A model generated the notes under the pieces. It was not told the DNA's origin. It worked only from the letters and a program-made list of their open reading frames with translations, and did not search any database. From contig CM040087.1 in the NCBI GenBank assembly GCA_022496805.1, positions 34,062,253-34,126,252 on the forward strand: DNA of 64,000 nucleotides, in the 5' to 3' direction. The stretch's first letter is position 1. Each line of letters begins with the position of its first letter. This document shows, piece after piece, positions 60,901 through 64,000 of the stretch. This DNA is from Pohlia nutans (Eukaryota > Streptophyta > Bryopsida > Bryales > Mniaceae). A program made the position numbers and the translations under genes.

Positions 60901-62184
60901 GGCTTGAGGGTCCCCGGTGTTTCAGACCCTCCATCTCAGGTTCCTAATTGGAATGAGAGTCTTGAGGGTTTTTTGAAGGTCACCATGGGATTTGCGTATG
61001 CTTATCTCCATGAAGATGGTGCATTTCTCCTTTTTTACCCTGACAGTCCCATTGTCAAAAAAGAAGTAATGTCCTATTTTAAAAATTATAAGATGAAAGA
61101 AGTTGATGAGTGGACAATCATCAACTACCTCCATCTAGCGAATCTGCTCCATCCATCTAAAAATGTGAGCTCCTCTTACTTTTAAACTTTCTTCAAATTG
61201 TATTTCTAGGACATGTTATGTAATATGACACCGTATGTATTAATATTGAGTGTTTTTTGGTAGACTTTGAAGTTCAAGGCGGTTCTTCTTGCCCGTGATG
61301 TTCCCATTACTGTTGCCCGGCAGCCTCCACCTCTAGTTATTGTAAAAGACCCGTCCATTCCGCAGGTCGACCTAGCGTGCGATGACGTTCTTTTCAACGC
61401 TGTGACGCTAGAGTCACAGCTGTTGAGGAAGGATACATGGACACCATGGCGTGGTCCCAAAGAGAAGTCAGAAGTGTTGATGAAACTGTTTGTGTATGGT
61501 TTAACTCTAGAGAACGGTATCGTAGCAGACCTAACGGCATCCACAGGTAATTTCATTCTCCTTCATTGAATGCTAGAATCAATATCATGTGACCTTAAAC
61601 CCTTTGTTTCTAATAAACCTTTTCTACTCTATTGTGCAGGTGCGTCTATCCGTGCAGCATGGGCTTGCAACCGTCATATTGTCGCACTTGAAAGCGACTC
61701 AAAGCTATTTGCTGAGGTCTTGAAGCCCCTCATTGCTCCTCAGCCACGGACAGCACCACCTGAGACCGCTCACATCAACCTTCCTGATTCCGATGATGAG
61801 ACCGTTCCTGACGAGCCCCTTGACTGTCCATGTGAGTAAGTTTCAATGTTTATTTAATGCACCTTGCAAATACTAGTTAGTACATCTTCATCTAAATACG
61901 TTTTCTAATACTTTTACACTTCTCTTGTTTGCAGTTTGACAAGGACTAGACCACTACAACGGCGCCATTTTAACCTTAGAAAGTCCTTGCAGAGTTTGGT
62001 CAGCCCTGATAGTTCCCCTCAAGGCCTTCCAGTGTACGTAGAAGCATTGGCAACGGCATTTGCCAATGCTAGTCCTAGCCCTAGTGGTTCTTCATGCTAT
62101 TCTACACCGCGTCGACATTATGATCCTCGTGTGCTTTCATATGTCGATGTGAGTGCTATCGAATCTGATACAGATTCACTTTGA
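57985..62184 (+). CDS. ParB-like / beta-class DNA methyltransferase-like fusion protein (PM2)
   Basis: Exons 57985-58044, 58132-58735, 58828-59029, 59124-59540, 59670-60593, 60817-61164, 61264-61546, 61640-61835, 61935-62184. With 35181-35453 and 36230-36368 the sum is 3696 nt, in frame throughout (1231 residues). Seen: acidic leader; ParB/Srx-like IPLSRLVCLPVVRP...VWDGNHRVQAW (about 310); helical middle; Pro/Thr/Ala-rich linker with a basic patch (KRGSKRKADA); methyltransferase-like part with DYPD (about 898), SDPPSQVPNW, PWRGPKEKSEV and VADLTASTGAS (about 1075). The DYPD exon has exactly the length of its PM1 counterpart (348 nt). PM2 lacks the PM1 introns after 7894 and 8536. The donor after 59029 reads CAG|CTATAA instead of GT. 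The usual catalytic residues are replaced, so DNA binding or a non-catalytic role is as likely as methylation. Confidence 0.75.
59030..59031 (+). other. Non-canonical splice donor (CT instead of GT) in PM2
   Basis: Alignment with PM1 (WFSL...MFR|QEI) places the exon end at CAG 59029, but the intron begins CTATAA. One base (G to C) separates it from a good GTATAA donor. Without splicing, a TAA follows at once. It is a mutation, a rare donor or a sequence error. Confidence 0.6.
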
Positions 62185-62284
62185 TTGTACGGTTTGAGTA
62201 TTTATTTATTTCCACATCATTTCTTGATTCTATAACGAGTTTGAATGTACTTCTGTTAGATTCAGGAACAAGCAATTGTTGTTA
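62185..62284. other. 3' flank of PM2
   Basis: 100 nt, AT-rich, including tatttatttatttcc. No polyadenylation signal is clear, and the 28-nt element of PM1 is absent. Confidence 0.5.
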
Positions 62285-62490
62285 GAAGCTACTAAATTCC
62301 ACTAATAACCCTAAAAATACACCCTATATTCCACGGCTATAGGTACTTTTCACAAATCAATGTTTCATAAATACTCACCAATTACACCTAAATCCGTGGT
62401 AATAGGAGGTCCTTTAAAATCCAACAGCCCGAAATTTTTCCAAAAATCTCTGCTCACTGCTTACTGCTCACTGCTCACTGCTCACGTAAT
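62285..62490 (+). repeat. Terminal repeat of a second TIR-transposon copy
   Basis: Contains CCACGGCTATAGGT (62331), ccgtggtaataggaggtcc (62394), gaaatttttcc, then a GCTCACT repeat (62451-62485), in the same order and orientation as the left copy at 16075-16260. Confidence 0.55.
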
Positions 62491-64000
62491 AGCTTTTCCC
62501 CACCTAAACCCTCGTAACCCTAAACGTGGTGCTGACTTAGTGCAAGAGGGATTAACGGTGGCGCATGACACTGATGTTTTGGAGGACGTCGTCTAAGACG
62601 TCTGCTAAATCACGTTGACGTCTGCAAAAGCGTAGAGGGCGTCTCTTCCAACATCTCCAGAAACTTGTTGCCACATGACGTAGCGTGTATAGTACAATCT
62701 CAAGCATCCATGTTTGTCATAGAGTCGGAGTAGGGGTACGCTTATATGAACGGGGGGACCGAAATACATGGCAAATACATGTACATCCTCTCAAATTACT
62801 GCAATTGAATTTGGTCATGTATCACTTGTTTAACCGCATGCTATAGTGGCTTGTCGAACAGGTGCAGCGATGGACGAGTGTGGAGAGGTGTGAAGGTCAG
62901 AGGGGAGCATTGACATGAAGCGATGACAGGGATAGGAATGAAAGACGTGTGTGTAGTACAGGGATGTTGTCGGTTGTCGTATCAGTAGAGGTGCATTTTG
63001 CGCTATATGAGGTCACAAACAATATTGTTATCACTTTTTAACATTGATCTTACAATGTGTTATAGATATGCAATGCGAAAACGTATACGTGACTCGCAAC
63101 CGTGAATCCCGCTTCAAATAGGAACACTCTGCAGTGACAAGAGTGCGTGCTCAGGGAGACAAGTGAACGTTTTGAGTGATGCATTGTAGAACGTGTGGAA
63201 TATGACCTGGGGATGTGTAGATGGTACACCGCAATGTCTCCTCGAATGTTCTTATGCTGACGTGAGCATGCGACGTGAGACTTCTACGTGTAACAGAGGG
63301 TGTCTTCTGAGGTACGTCCTCCATGGCATAGGGATGCTGTGTAGAACTACTGTGTGATCATAATGATGTAATCGAAAACAATTGTTGAGTGACATAGGGA
63401 TGTTTTATCGAAGCACTATGTGATGACGATGATGTCATTGTAAGACGTGGTGCATGACGTGGGGACGTTTTCTCGGACGACTGGGTGATCATGATGATGT
63501 CTTTTATAATAATTGTGCAGTGAATAGGTGATATTCTCTGGGACGTTTGTGTGATGAGGCTCGTGTCCTTGTAAGATTTGTTACATGACGTGGGGATGTC
63601 TTCTCGGACGTTTGGGTTATCATAATGACGTCATTCATAAAGCTAGATACGTGACATGCGGATGTTTTGTGGGATGCCTACGTGTCGAGGTTTATGTCTA
63701 AGTTGTAACATATACAAGACGTGGGGATGTTCTCTCGGACGTCTGGGCCACCTTTATGATGTCTTTCAGAACACGTATCACCAGACTTGCGGATGTTTTA
63801 TGGGACGACTACGTCTCATCGCTGACGTCTCGGTTGCACGTCGCACGAGACGCGGAGATGTTTCATGAGACGACTTCAGAAGACGTGACGATGTCTCGCT
63901 AAACATTCAGAATATCTCAGCAGATGTTCATGACGACGTCCTGGAGAACCGTCGGACGTCTACGTAGAAACGTCCGCGCGGCGACTTTCATCATCACATA
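62491..64000 (+). repeat. GACGT-rich degenerate tandem repeats (subterminal region), running off the window
   Basis: From 62580 gacgtc and atgacgt motifs are frequent. From about 63320 a loose unit of about 65 bp recurs (ggggatgttttctcggacg...tgggtgatcatgatgatgtc). No protein-coding exon was recognised up to the window end. By analogy with 16261-16982 this should precede a transposase gene beyond 64000. Confidence 0.55.

Noticed and set aside
57985..62184. Bacterial or phage contamination for the ParB/methyltransferase genes
   Set aside because: Both copies are split by GT-AG introns with conserved phases and lie among plant-type transposons on one contig.
62185..64000. tRNA or rRNA genes
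   Set aside because: No cloverleaf or rRNA-like stretch was seen here or elsewhere in the window by eye; a tRNAscan run would be decisive.

Overview
The window looks like nuclear DNA of a streptophyte, most likely a charophyte alga or an early-diverging land plant. The evidence is short GT-AG introns of about 80-140 nt, plant-type telomere-like TTTAGGG/CCCTAAA motifs, and plant-type transposons (MULE with a SWIM finger, a Transposase_24-like gene, a Ty3/Gypsy element). The species cannot be named from the sequence. About half of the window is tandem repeat; most of the rest is transposon, and two related intron-rich genes of unusual architecture stand out.

Layout. 1-6304: about 28 copies of a 226-bp, GC-rich, dyad-rich satellite. 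6576-10921: a ten-exon gene (called PM1 here) encoding an acidic leader, a ParB/Srx-like domain with a DGNHR motif, a helical/charged middle and a beta-class (N4/N6) DNA-methyltransferase-like domain. 11174-12010: relic satellite copy, an inverted repeat and a 152-bp duplication. 12524-14815 (minus): coiled-coil/zinc-finger-like ORF broken by one TAG. 15027-15958: two diverged copies of a 270-330-bp segment. 16075-30805: a TIR-type DNA transposon with a Transposase_24-like gene, into which a 10.9-kb Ty3/Gypsy element (19336-30227, TSD GCGGT) has inserted. 31055-34688 (minus): MULE transposase with SWIM finger. 35181-62184: second ParB/methyltransferase-like gene (PM2), transcribed divergently from the MULE. 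Its 5' exons at 35181 and 36230 join in phase to exons from 57985, which puts a 20.9-kb array of about 178 copies of a 117-bp repeat inside one intron. 62285-64000: one end of another copy of the TIR transposon family, with GACGT-rich degenerate tandem repeats running off the window.

How the parts relate. PM1 and PM2 share intron positions and phases across the methyltransferase region, yet PM2 lacks two PM1 introns. Both keep the beta-class order (motif IV-like before motif I-like), but both have replaced the usual DPPY-type and FxGxG-type residues. In both genes a large tandem array lies just 5' of the ParB-like exon. The mobile elements show nested insertion and decay: in-frame TAG or TAA codons, one frameshift, and a host transposon gene whose C-terminus is now supplied by the LTR. 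All functional names are inferred from motifs read by eye; no database search was possible.
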